This document shows, piece by piece, positions 33,905 through 45,780 of a DNA stretch of 64,000 nt. Source of the stretch: Phragmites australis (Eukaryota; Streptophyta; Magnoliopsida; Poales; Poaceae); NCBI RefSeq assembly GCF_958298935.1, contig NC_084939.1, positions 5,161,501-5,225,500 on the forward strand, given 5' to 3'. The stretch's first letter is position 1, and each line of letters opens with the position of its first letter. The translations under genes were made by a program, and so were the position numbers. Under the pieces are notes generated by a model. That model had not been told where the DNA came from and made no database searches. It saw nothing but the letters and a program-made list of their open reading frames with translations.

Positions 33905-35944
33905 TTGGTTTACATATGATGAGTCATTAATAACGTTGGATTTGCAATGATTTTAGTTGGCATGAGGTTGTTTGTGTGTGATCTTGTTTATAGCTAATCA
34001 AAGTTTGAATTGGAGCAGACTGTTTTAGAATAAAGGAAATTATGCCTCACCAGAATATCCGGTGTATGAGTTTTTGACCACATCGGATAGTCCAGTATTA
34101 CGGTGAAATGAGCACCGGAGCATTTTCAGTGCTGATACAGAAATGGAAGCAAACACCGGATGGTCCTGCGATGGACTTAGAGAGTGCAGGAGTATTTTCT
34201 ACATAGAGAAGATTTTTGGCGCCAAGTTTGAATATATACGCCGAATGGTCCAGTGCTAAGTTTGTGAACACCGGAGAATGTGTCAGACCTTTTGTTGTTG
34301 AGAGGTTACAGAAGAGTGGTTCGGTGGATTGACACACGCCGGATTATCCGGTGATGGACATGAGATCACCGGAAGCTTCCACCGGACCTTTTCTTTGCAG
34401 AGAGTAGAATTTTTCTGGAAGAGATAGTGCTACACTCATCGGATGGTCTGGTGTTCAAGAGCAGGACACACCGGAATATCCGGTGTTCACGTTTTCTACA
34501 GGATGTGCTCTACGTTGAAGTTTTTGATTTTGTGGTAACCTGAAGATGTTTTGGAGTGTGAAGAAATATGTTTGCTTGTTTCATGGTGTGCAGGTGACAG
34601 ATGCAACTTGACGGCCGACGGCGGGTGGTTAGGGCTAAGCAGGTGCTTAATGCCGAATAATCAAGGAGGGCCGGACGGAGTCAAAGGTGATCCTAGTTGT
34701 ACACATGGAGGTCAAGCAAAGCATGAAACGGAGGACGAAGATGGCGTGTTGACAAAGTCAAGCGAAGGGGATGCTAGTGCAAGTGATAAGGCGGTCCAAG
34801 GGGACTTGCCGGCAGTCAAGATCGCAAGACAGAGGACATGCGTCATCATCGGAGTACTTGCTTCAGGTAGAAAAGTGACGGCTAGTTACGCTTTGAGAAG
34901 TATGCTAGGATTTCACAGTTTGGCCTCAAAACCGTATGAGGACTAGAGGAGTACGTGGCACCATCGTAAAGCTTGCGTCAAGACGAAGTTAAGTCATGAA
35001 GGCGCTGAGGCTGTCCGATGAATGGAGAAGAAAATAGACCAAAATACCCTCGGTGGTAGGCAGGAGTTTACTACAAGAAAGGGGTATTTTGAGAAAAAGG
35101 TAGAAAACTTAGGAGTCAAGTTTCCTAGGCATATAAATAGAGAGGTAAGGCTATAAGAGAGGATGAACCAGCCATTTGAGCCCCTTGTTTCACTCATATA
35201 AGAGCATTGTGCTAGGATTTTAGAGGAAAGGAGGATAGGTGCTTAGCCTATGTAACATGTGAGAGTTTTAAGAGGAAAATCTTTGTAATCCGCTTAAAAT
35301 AGAGCTGATTTTTTTTAGTAATGAAGTTTATTTTGTTACATATTCTTTGAATTCCCCTCCTTCTAGTTTCCCTCTCTTGGTTCTCTTGCCTTGTGTACAA
35401 GTATTTTCCTTTTTGGTGCTAATTTTTGTTTTACTTTTTGAGCTGAAATTAACACTTTGGGAGGTTATTCTTTTTAATACTAAAAGTATAAAATTCACAT
35501 ACATATGCATATGTGATAGGGTCTTAAATTCTCGTTCCTTTAGATCATCATCTTGGAAATCTTCTTCACCCGATGTTCATCTTTTGTTCCTTGAGTGATC
35601 TTTTCTCAAGTTGGATTGGTTTATTATAGAACCAAGTATTCGATTCTAACAATGAGATTCACCTATTGTTAAATCTTTAAGTTTGGTTTTTGATTTTTCT
35701 CGAAAACTCTAGACTCTCCGGTCCCATCTCCGGACACTTCGGAAACTCCGGACTCTCCAGTCCTATCTCTGGAGTCTTTGGTCTTTCTGGGTAGGTGCAG
35801 TTTTTTCGATGCGTGTTTGTGTTGTGTTCTGTTGTGATTCTCTTTTAGAGGTGCGTTGAGTGATCAAATGGGAGGTCATCAATTTCGCAAGAAATCTATT
35901 GAGGCGTCTATTCACTCCCTCTAATCGCTAGTCGCGTTCCTACG
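33905..35944 (+). repeat. Solo Sirevirus-like LTR, plus orientation
   Basis: Aligns with the reverse complement of 18537-20558 and, in its right half, with 13990-15428. It contains about ten caccggaNNNtccggtg-type palindromes at 34050-34500, the pattern reported for Sirevirus (Opie/Ji group) LTRs, and ends ttcctacga. No primer-binding site or gag follows, so it is a solo LTR. The left boundary is inferred from alignment. The long frame at 34551-34946 is part of the LTR and not a gene. Confidence 0.7.
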
Positions 35945-36190
35945 AAACAGTAAAACATGCACGAACGGTTTTTGCCAAACCGTAATGTATAGTCCTGTTG
36001 TCTAGGCAGGGCCCCTTCATCCACATTAAAGCCTTCGGCCGGTCACGCTTTGCCTCATGCCGGTGGCTACTAGCTGCTGTACCGCTATGTACGCCCGCCT
36101 TGCTGTGGTACAACAATACGGTTCCATCATGCCTAGGATTGCGCGCATTCACTTATTCTCTTAGAGTTGCCATCTAATTAGTCTGCCTAA
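35945..36190. other. Flank of segment C
   Basis: Short stretch between the solo LTR and the CACTA flank. From about 36150 it matches 5700-5750 of segment A (tagagttgccatctaatta). Confidence 0.5.
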
Positions 36191-36526
36191 GATTAGCATG
36201 ACTGCATCCACTTCATATGTATGTATTTGATGTTCTGGATGATGTACGCTGAATTTGAATCACTACTGGAAAAATCATTTTTACAGATGATTCGAAAACC
36301 ACGATTAGCATGACTGCATCCACTTCATATGTATGTATTTGATGTTCTGGATGATGTACGCTGAATTTGAATCACTACTGGAAAAATCATTTTTACAGAC
36401 GATTCGAAAACCACGATTAGCATGACTGCATCCACTTCATATGTATGTATTTGATGTTCTGGATGATGTACGCTGAATTTGAATCACTACTGGAAAAATC
36501 ATTTTTACAGACGATTCGAAAACCAC
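36191..36526. repeat. Three 112-bp copies of host/CACTA junction
   Basis: Three virtually identical 112-bp units at 36191-36302, 36303-36414 and 36415-36526. Each consists of about 70 bp of host flank (from gattagcatgactgcatcc to gaatttgaat) followed by 42 bp of CACTA terminus (cactactggaaaaatcattt onward). The only difference I see is acagatg in unit 1 against acagacg in units 2 and 3. The third unit runs on into the element. Host flank with a single copy exists at 5740-5810. Confidence 0.95.
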
Positions 36527-36960
36527 GTGCAGGATAGTTTTTCGAGCTGTCTGTGGAAAAGAGTCTGTACAAATCAGATTTGTACAGACGAATTTTGAAC
36601 CATCTATACAAAACTTTTGTACAGACGGTTCCAATCACTAGCCGTCTGTACTATTGAATATCACAAACGGCTCGAAGTCATGAGCTCGGAGTCATGAGCC
36701 GACTGTACTATGTAATATCACAGATAGCTCGAAGTTTCGAGCCGTTTGTGATATAGTAATAGTATAGATGGCTCGTTATTGGAGCCGTCTGTACTATAGG
36801 ATAGTACAGACGATTCCAATTTCGAGCCGTCTGTACTATATAACAGAGGTCGTTATAAAAAACATTTGTATAGATGATTGTATTCCTAAAACCGTCTGTT
36901 CTGTCATATAAACAGTACAGAATCCATATATTACTGAATGTAACTGACATATCAACAACA
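36527..36960. repeat. CACTA left subterminal repeats
   Basis: Repeated motifs of the form gagccgtctgtactat/atagtacagacggctc in both orientations, about ten copies. In CACTA elements such subterminal repeats are the binding sites of the TNPA-type protein. Confidence 0.8.
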
Positions 36961-37280
36961 AAATACACACAACAGTATGTCACACACACAGCAGATCATT
37001 TGTATTCAAACTCTATACACTTTGTAAATCGAACATCTTCATTCAATATCACAAAGTCAATATTACAAATCCTCACAACATTACAAAGTCACAAAGTTTT
37101 CGGGATCATAAAATTCGTCAGTCTCCTTTATGATCTCCGCAAGTATGAAATGGATGAGCTATTTTTGAATATATATTAGACTGCCCTTCACGAGATTACT
37201 TGTAGGAAATTTATACGTCTGTAGAAGAAAATTTAAGTAGTTAGGCACAACGATGAAAAATGCATTTTAATATACTATAA

Positions 37281-38159
37281 TTACACTAACCGACGGATAT
37301 ACTGGTGGACTAGAGCCAACGATTTGCAGCATATACTGGGCAACATAGAACCCACAGAGGTTGGTGCGGTGCGGCTGCCTGTGACATTGCAGAAATTTGT
37401 GCACGATACATTTAGTTCTATGGAATGCATATTATAACAGTAAATTGACGTGCAACGGATTATTACCGATAACTGATGTTGGTGGGTCACCAAGGGTTTA
37501 TCTCTCCGTACAATCCCGTCCATCGAAACATACTTCGCGAATGCCCTTGTCAACAAGTCTGTCAGATCTGAATACCTCTCTGGGTCGTAGTACATTGAGT
37601 TGAGGTAAATGCAATGTTGATTGTGTGTATAGATACAAACTAGCATCCAACGGTCTCGGTAGTTGTACGATAGAAGAATAAGGTCCTTCGATCCACAGAG
37701 AGCGACCATGGCCTCCTCGACATATTTCTCGACCTCCACAAGAGACCAAGTGATCATTGACCCACATACGACCTGTGGGTCGAGGAATCCGATTCTCGGA
37801 TTCTCTATCCTGGCTTCTTGATCATAAGTCTACACATAAGAGTAATATAGACGAATGAGTTTATCAATGAGTTCGGCGGTTCATTACATATAGACCATGC
37901 TTAATAACATTTATAGTGTCCAGCATCTCAGTAGACCAACATCCAGCTTGTCAAGATGGTAGAGGAGGAATAAATCCTCGAAGGTCACGGGGAAGGTTCC
38001 AGCTAGTTGTAGGAAATATTGTCGTTGGTACTTGGCGCTGAAACAAGGAGAAAGGTGTTTCTCCTCATTGAACCTCTTCATGTATAGGTCGTGCAGAATC
38101 ATACTTGCCCAGTCCAATTGCTTTAACGCTTTCTTGCTCAGCAACGACTGGCCTGCCAC
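37281..38159 (-). pseudogene. CACTA second gene, Ulp1-like (C48) protease part
   Basis: The minus strand reads DLFLLYHLDKLDVGLLRCWT (38159-37911), then after an intron-like gap RIGFLDPQVVCGSMITWS and YNYRDRWMLVCIYTHNQHCI to a YLNSMYYDP stretch, and finally, in another frame at 37310-37390, QPHRTNLCGFYVAQYM. This is the layout of the Ulp1-like cysteine protease often fused into the second gene of plant CACTA elements. The expected HW is RW (codon at 37650-37652) and the expected DS is NS (37599-37601), while the Gln and Cys regions persist. Two of the catalytic positions thus look lost through single-base changes. Confidence 0.7.
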
Positions 38160-39922
38160 GTAGGTGTTTGACAGAGGTTCTTCTTCTATTTCCTTCTTGT
38201 CCTTCTATTTGCTGGCTCTACGCTTTTCAGGAGGTGCCATTTTGGCGGACTGTTGGCCAGATTTGCTGGACAATTTTTGTTGCTCATGTAGTGCAGAAGG
38301 AGATTTGACCTTCGGTGGAGCACGCCGAAAAGAGAAGTCGCTAGCATCGTGTACTAAAGATAGAGGCTACGGAGTCGGTGGAGGGGCAGCCAGTGTTACG
38401 AACTTCTTCGGCCATTGGACGAAGGAGTGGATGGCCTCCCCAAGTGTCCTGATGTCGTCCTCTGGAGAAATAGGGAGTGGGAGGAACGTGCAATTCGTGT
38501 ACACCAAGTCCACTGGCACCCTAGCGTAACTAGACTGTAGCGGGAGTCCGTGAATCGTTTGTTCCCCGCCACATGGGAACGCCAAGCCCATGCCAACCTC
38601 CATGATGTTATCAGAGCAAACAGTGGTAGGTAGTAGGAGCTTGCACTTGGTGGCCGCCTCTATGTTGTTGATGGGGTATCTCTCGCTAGGGACCTCTTTC
38701 TGAATGTTGTCGACGGGGGGTCACCTTCAAATCCGCCGATAGGGAAGTCATGTTAATCGAACATGTTATCTGGAGCGTTATCGGGTGCAGATGCGCAGCT
38801 GCTTCGGTGCCGAGCCGGTGGAGATTCAAGTGTTGTGGCTGCATCCTGCTGCCTAATAGCCCGTACTCACTCCTCAACCCAATGTTCCATCCTTTCTACA
38901 AGCATATCCACATGTTCTTTCATTCTTGCTTCGACCTCAGCGACAATCTCCATTCTCATCCGTTCACGCTCAGCTGCTTTGCGCTCAGCTTTGTTTCTCC
39001 TTTGGCTCATATATGCCACGCGTGCGACCCGGGTGCTCTTTGTTCCCCAGAGTCGAGGTTAGTATGTCTTTTTCTCGAGATGACTGGAATTATCCTTGAG
39101 TGGATTCTTCTGAAAGTTGCATGATCCTTTGAGCCACTTACTCAGTTTCTTGCTTCCTGAAGGTGACGGAACCATCAGCCGAGCATACAGCCCTTCCTCG
39201 GAACCAGTTCCAAGCCGTCTCTCTTGGATCTATGAAAATGGTGTGGAGCGGTTCTCCCGAGCTGCCTGCTCATCTTCCTTGTCCCAATCTATCTCCTTGC
39301 GCGCGTACCCACCAGTGCCGAGTCTGTGGGGGTGCATGTTGCATGACTGACGTGCCTTATTAACCTGACTCTGTTGCTGAAATTCTTTAGACTGGCACCT
39401 CGCCACAAACTCTACCCATTGATCCGTTAAGTACCCATAAGCAATATTATTAGGTACGAGATCCTGCTTCACATATGTGTTATACAGCTCACTCTTGAAG
39501 GTCTTCCATGCCTTGCCTATCTTGGCTATTGCCTGTCTTTTCATGTTCTCCATGGAGCATCCTTTAGGGAAGTCAAATTGGGCTTTAATTGTTTCCCACA
39601 AGAAGTTTTTCTCGCTCTGCAGCACGGCCTTCCAGTTTTGGTAGGTTATCCTAACCCTTGTCCGTCCAAGTGAGACGCATACTCTACGGAATGCCGTCTG
39701 AGCTTGTTGAGGCTGTGTTGGCATGCGCTCATTGACATGAGTTATGGTGTAGTAACCCGTGGATATTTGGTTTTTGCCTTGGCCGCCTCGCTTTTGCTTC
39801 TATGCTTGAGTTTCTTCTGTTTGCTCCAGAGAAGTGGCCTCCGCATCTTGTTGAGCAGTAACCCCCTCTTGTTGTTGAGGAGAAGAGACCGAAGGCAGTT
39901 CAAGTTCATCTCCAGACGCCAT
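38160..39922 (-). pseudogene. CACTA second gene, En/Spm (Transposase_24-like) part
   Basis: An ATG at 39922 starts MASGDELELPSVSSPQQQEG; an in-frame TAG at 39800-39802 interrupts, and the frame continues to 39230. The region 39700-39400 (ITYQNWKAVLQSEKNFLWET, then KIGKAWKTFKSELYNTYV) matches the Ptta/En/Spm plant transposase domain (Transposase_24). Further downstream on the minus strand a coiled-coil stretch (AERKAAERERMRMEIVAEVE) lies near 39000-38870 in a shifted frame. Together with the Ulp1-like part it forms the TNPA-position gene of the CACTA. Stops and frameshifts make it a pseudogene. Confidence 0.7.
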
Positions 39923-41012
39923 CTTCAAAATAGGAAAAATCACATGTTTATTAGGAACTTGTTATAATGGTAGAAGATTATTCACAGAAATAGAGGAAAG
40001 AAAAGAAATCAAGGTATGTGTTTTAACTAGGTCCATCTCTTGTGTAATGTTCCACTTCCAACTTATCAGGCTTAACTAGGTCACTTCTAGTAGTTGTATC
40101 ATGGTTAGGTCTCACTGAGGCTAAGGCACATCTCTATCTCTCTCTCTCTAGTCTCCAGGAGCTGTATCATGAAAAGAGGGATTGTGAATTTTCCCATTAT
40201 AATTAAGACGGCCTATGTTCTATAGATGCATTAGATCTTCATTCATTTAGATCTTAAAAAAAGGAAGCTAAGGTATGTTTCTTATCTATCATTCTAAATC
40301 TTTGTGCTGATTAACAATTTAACATTACAATAATGATTCTAATTCACATTTATATGTTCATTTCAGCGGTAAATATTATTTCACAAGATAAGCCAGATGC
40401 ATGACATTGCTCCTCTTTACCAAGAACAAACATTTATACATCAAAAAAGTCTTAGCCACCATGATTGTTTGAGACTTTAAACCTATCACGCTACCGTGCA
40501 ACACTAGTTGACTTGATCATATATCTCCGGAATTCTATACACATGATATGGAAATAACAGAACTGTAAAACAACAGTGACATCAATAGACATCATGTGTA
40601 TCTCAAAGAGCTGACAGTAAGCATTAAACATGTATAAAAATGCTCTAAGATTATGTATAACAATTGGCCCCAAGACATTAGGTGTCCTGCCCTCTAATTG
40701 TTCTGTTGAACTCATCATCGATTGGGCTATTATCTAAGTTCTCAACTAGCAAATAGAGGCTGGACACAAATCAAAAGATTAATGGACAGTGCTGCTATGA
40801 TCAACAAAGAGCACAAACACGAACAAACTTAGATAACTCAAACCGACAGTAGCTAAAGGAACTGAATCAGTATCAACATCATACAGAAACAAAATTAACA
40901 AGCCTCCTATGAACCACAGCAGCTCTGAACCACAGGCGTAAATGCTATCGTACTTAGATAAAAGGCTCAATCTCAATTCAACTACTCATCACAGAGCAAT
41001 ACTTGCAAGCAA
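39923..41012 (-). other. Probable intron/leader of CACTA second gene
   Basis: AT-rich, no coding signal. It lies between the promoter and 35-bp repeats (about 41.0-41.73 kb) and the ATG at 39922, so it is most likely leader or first intron. A tctctctctctc run is at about 40133-40148. Confidence 0.45.
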
Positions 41013-41403
41013 CTCACGGCACGAAGGCCGGCGAACCACAACAAGCCAACACGGCACGAAGGCTGGCGGAACACAACTAGCCACACCTCTCCAACAAGAC
41101 ACAAAGGCCGATGGACTACAGCAAGCCAACATGACACGAAGGCCTGCAGACCACAGTAAGCCAACACGGCACGAAGGCCTGTGGACCACAGCAAGCCAAC
41201 ACGGCACGAAGGCCGGTGGACCATAGAAAGCCACACCTCTCCAACAAGGCATGAAGGCCGGCTAACCACAGCAAACCAACACGGCACGAAAGCCGGCGGA
41301 CCACAGCAAGCCAACATGGCACGAAGGCCAGCAGACCACAACAAGCGAACACGACACAAAGGCCGGCGGACCACAACAAGCCAACATGGCACGAAGGTCG
41401 GCG
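41013..41403. repeat. 35-bp tandem repeat, about 11 copies
   Basis: Units built on ccaacacggcacgaaggc followed by cggcggaccacarcaag occur every 35 bp, twice stretched to 44-45 bp by an inserted cacacctct. They lie in the presumed transcribed leader of the CACTA second gene. Long frames on both strands across this block are repeat artefacts. Confidence 0.9.
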
Positions 41404-41670
41404 GAACTCACCGGGGAGTAGCACGGTCGCCGGGGAGCACTTGCCGAGTGGAGAGCTGTCAAGGAGGAGGGCCATCGGGGAGGACTCACCAGGGAGGAGG
41501 GCTGTCGAGGAGGAGGGCCGTCGCGGAGGACTCGTCGGGGAGGATGGTCGATGGGGAGGAGCACGGTCGCTGTCATCGGCCGGGAGGAGGGCCGTCGGGA
41601 AGGACTCACCTGGGAGGAGGGCCGACGGGGAGGAGCACGGTGGCTGTCACCGGTCGGGAGGAGCACGAGA
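41404..41670. repeat. Degenerate GC-rich repeats
   Basis: Degenerate units around ggaggagggccgtcggggag and gagcacggtcgctgtcaccgg repeat several times, continuing the repetitive leader of the CACTA second gene. Confidence 0.7.
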
Positions 41671-41724
41671 GGCGGCTAGGGTTTTTTTTTGGAGAACTTG
41701 GTGCGGCACGGGTTGGACGGAACG

Positions 41725-41735
41725 GTATATATAGC
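41725..41735 (-). promoter_or_regulatory. TATA box for CACTA second gene
   Basis: On the minus strand GCTATATATAC is followed about 50 bp downstream by a plant leader-like aaaaccctagccgcc (41670-41690). Immediately upstream (41740-41830) are two copies of the same subterminal-like motif found at the element ends (gaaccgtctgtactat), suggesting that the element's own binding motif is repeated in an internal promoter. Confidence 0.55.
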
Positions 41736-41835
41736 GGCTTAAGTACAGAAGGTTCTATAGTAAAAGCTGTCTGTTCATATATTAGTACATATAGCTTTTA
41801 TTATAGAACCGTCTGTACTATTGATTTGCCAAAAT

Positions 41836-42095
41836 CATTAAAACTTGCAAAATTTATAAATAATTCATACATACTCCAAATGAGACAATAGTTTTATGTA
41901 AATTTATGATTAAATCTGTACTATCATATGGTGTAGGTATCATTCTTGTTACTGTAACAAAAAATTTAACTTGAACATTAAACGTAAATATTAAATTTGA
42001 ACTAAAACTAGCAAAATTCATAAATAATTCATACGAACTCCAAATGAATAAGATCAAATTTCTAAGTAAATTCATAACTAATTCTTTTTTACATA
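41836..42095. other. Intergenic spacer between the two CACTA genes
   Basis: AT-rich, holding a direct repeat (aaaacttgcaaaatttataaataattcatac near 41840 and a similar copy near 42007). No gene. Confidence 0.5.
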
Positions 42096-45092
42096 TTATA
42101 TTGCAATATATAGGTACATAACAATTGAGTAACATAATATAGCTTTAGCAATCAACCCTTCTTGATGATCGATGCGCAGATAGCAAGCGGTCCTGGTTGG
42201 AAGTTGTTCTTCATTAAGGGCGATATCATCTCCAAGAGAGTACTCATCAAATTGATTATACTCTTCTTTGTCCACGATATTCTCAACTCCGACAATTCTT
42301 CTTTTTTCCTGAAGGACTACATGAAGCTTTGGATTTACCACGTCTTGCACATAAAAGGCCTGGACAACTTGCTTGGCGAGTACAAATGGTTCGTCTTTGT
42401 ATGCGGCATGTTCGAGATCGACAGTAGTCATTCCGTACTTGTCTATCTTAACATTTGAGAGTGCGACCCAACGGCACCAAAAAAATAGAATCTTGAAACA
42501 TACATAGTCAAGTTCCCAAATCGCCTCTATGTACTCATAGTACGCATAGACCCCACCTTTGTCCTGGAAGGCATCTATGCGCACACCGCTATTCTGTACC
42601 ATGCTCTAGTATAAAAGGTGTACCCATTTATGTCGTATGCTTCAAATGTCACGACTGTGTGACTTGGCCATCTTGCCAACTAGCCAATATTGTCCTCTGT
42701 TGAACTATTATTATTGAATCGCGCTGCAAACCAGTTGTTGAAGCTGCGATTGTTCTGTTTTGTCATCCAAGCCTCCAAATGACCTGGATTCTCTCTGCGT
42801 AGCACATCCTTATGCATGTTGATATGCGGGGATGCTTCAGTCATGTGTTGCAAAACTGTGAAATGGGCTTTAGATAACGTGGCAAAGTTAGCAATGATTG
42901 ATTTCCTACCTACGGTCCCCTTCCCATCCAGTCTCCTGTCATGGCGAGACATGAGCACGCCAATTGGATTGAGCTGCTCCATGTAATCGATGCAGAACTC
43001 GACTACCTCTTCTGTTGTGTATCCTTGGACGATGCTGCCCTTCGGATGAGATCGATTACGTAGATACTTCTTGATAATTCCCATGTACCTCTCAAACGGG
43101 TACATTTGACATAGGAATACCGAGCCGCATATCTTTATCTCTCTCATGAGGTGACATGATATCCAAAAACGACAGAGGAAAGTACATCTCAAGATGACAT
43201 AATGTCTTCACCACATCGGCCTGTAAAACATCAAGTACTTCGGGATCAATGACCTTTTGAGAAATTGTGTTGAAGAAGTAACACAGCTTGGTGATTGTGT
43301 CTCGGAGGTAGGTCGTCTGGATATTTTGGATTGCAACGGGAAGCATATGTGTCATCAACACATGGCAATCATGAGACTTCATGCCAACTAATTTCAAATC
43401 TTTCATTGAAACAAGTTTCGAGATGTTGGCAGAGTAACTGGACGGAACTTTCACACCATGCAATCACCGGTATAGTTTGGTTCTCTCAGCCTTTTTCAGA
43501 TTATAGCAGACAGGAGGAAGCCTCGTTCTACCTTTTTCGGAGGGCTCAGGTGCCAACTCGGGTCTGATATTCAAATCAACCAAGTCAAGCCTTGCGATGA
43601 GGCCGTCCTTCGTCTTGCTTGGAATACTAAGTAAAAGACCAACCAAGCTTTCGCACACGTTCTTCTCTACATGCATGACGTCGATGCAGTGGCGAACTTC
43701 AAGTTGCTTCCAATACGGTTGCTCCCACAATATCGATATCTTCTTCCACATGCCACCGGTATTATTAGGTTTTTTTCCTCCCCTTTTCAAACACAACATC
43801 GAGGTCTTTAACCATATTGTGCACCTCTTGACCACTATAGTGCCTTGGACATAAATCTCTCTCTCTCTCGTTCCGTCGAATTGTTCCTTCATGTTGCGGT
43901 ACAGGTGATACCTGTTAAGGAACCTACGGTGGCGCATGAACATCGTTTTACGTGAGTGGAGTAGCCACATACTTGCGGTACCATCTAAGCAATGAGGGCA
44001 CGCTGTGTCTACTTGTTTACTCTTGTCCGAAAGGTTACGTAATGCAGGCAAAACATTGATCATGCAGGACAACAAGGCGCGTAGCGTGAAATTCTCTCTT
44101 TTGTACGCATCCCATACTTGCGCCCCTTCAGTCCATAATGTTTTTAGATCTTCCACCAATGGTCTTAGGTATACATCAATATCGTTTCCAGCTTATTTCG
44201 GGCCTTGGATAAGCAACGACATAATCAAGTACTTTCACTTCAGACACAACCAAGGAGGTAGGTTGTAAATACTGAGGATAACTGGCCAAGTGTTATGCTT
44301 GCTGCTCATGTTCCCAAAAGGATTCATCCCGTCCATGCTCAAATCAAACCTTATATTTCTCAGTTGTGCACCAAAGTCATCAAAGATCGTGTCGATGTTT
44401 CTCCACTGGGGTGAATCGGCAGGGTGCCTTAGCTTTCCATCTTGCTTGCGGTCCTCCGAATGTTAGCACAACAATTTGGCCTCTTTTCGATTCGCAAACA
44501 AACGCTCAAGATGAGGAATTATAGGCAGATACCACACCACCTTAGTAGGAATTCCTTTCTTCACCTCGCCGTCATCTGATTAACTCTTATGCTTGTATCG
44601 AGATGCTTTGCACACTGGACATGAATACAAGTCTGATATATCTTTACAGTAGAGGATACAGTCATTCGGACATGCATGTATCCTTTCTACATCCATCCCC
44701 AACGGACAAAGAACTTGCTTTGTTTCGTATGTGCTTCTAGGCAACTCATTTCCATCTGGAAGCATGTGCAATAGGAGTTCTAATAGCGTCGTGAAACTCT
44801 TATACGACCAACCATCGCTTGCTTTAAATTTAAGCATTTCAAGCACGGATGACAACTCTATGTATTCCGGTTTGCATCCAAGGAACTACGGCTTCTCCAA
44901 GTCCTTGATCAAGCATATGAATTTGTTAAAGTCTCTTTGAGTACTCAAGTTTACGTCTGCATCGCAACAAAGACAATATATAAATTCAACACCCTTCTCC
45001 AATCGATCCTCCTCGGCAGCTGCCAGAAAAGCCATCACACCATCAAGGTACCCTTAGTTCGTACGAGAACCGTACATCCAGCCATGATCCAT
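42096..45092 (-). pseudogene. CACTA TNPD-like transposase, decayed
   Basis: An ATG at 45092 starts MDHGWMYGSR, the transposase-associated domain. The same frame runs to about 43.1 kb: CPLGMDVERIHACPNDCILY (44.7 kb), FDLSMDGMNPFG (44.3 kb), HCIDVMHVEKNVCESLVG (43.67 kb; Transposase_21) and SHDCHVLMTHMLPVAI (DUF4218). A frameshift near 43.1 kb leads to MYPFERYMGIIKKYLRNRSH (42680-43192), and a last exon (42096-42602) holds the DUF4216-type region (KYGMTTVDLEHAAYKDEPFV). In-frame stops occur at about 45055, 44580-44582, 44463, 44238, 44193 and 43464. The domain order is that of En/Spm TNPD, which cuts the element ends. It is not functional as it stands. Confidence 0.85.
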
Positions 45093-45780
45093 CTACAATG
45101 TACGAAGTAAATTAATATCAAATCAACCTAATAAAAAAGAGCAACCAAGCTTTTCGTCAAAAAAATAGAGCTACCATGCATGCATGCATGACTGAACCAT
45201 ACAAATGATAATTAATTCGATAATAATTAATGATTACCGTTATATTATATACATGAATACTAAAAATAAGGGCAAGCATTAATTCAAAACTTGTCATTAA
45301 ATACTATATAGTTATTGATAATTTTATGTTTAAATATAAAAAATCCAAAATTTATCTCCAAAACTACATTAAAGCTAATCATTTATAGTATCACATAATT
45401 AAACCGTCATCTATACTTTGAGCTTTATATATACCTAGAACAACTAATATATTCTAGATCATCATTAAAAAAATCTAAGTCTAGATGTAGATATATTTGA
45501 TCTCTCAAGACTAAATTAGAACACAAACCTATATCATCTAATGAATAGAACAAAACTATGTCATTATGGAAAAAATCTAGATCTAGATCTAGCTAGCTCT
45601 CTAAACCAAAATCTAGACCGTCTAAACCAAAATAGAGCATAATACTTACCTTGGAGAAACAAATACCAATAAATCTTTAAACTTTCACCGAAATCTAACA
45701 ATTTTTTTTGTCAAAATCGCCCTCTCCTCCAAAAGCTATGCGCTGTTGTTCGGCTCTACTGCTATGTTTCGATCTAGATG
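45093..45780. other. CACTA region upstream of TNPD
   Basis: AT-rich sequence with repeated tctagatctagat-like stretches (45480-45630). It should hold the TNPD promoter, but I see no clear TATA box that I would defend. Confidence 0.4.

Noticed and set aside
34551..34946. 131-residue frame on +
   Set aside because: It lies inside the solo Sirevirus LTR and is disrupted in the other LTR copies.
41181..41891. 236-residue frame on + and companions on -
   Set aside because: They run through the 35-bp tandem repeats and have repeat-derived sequence.
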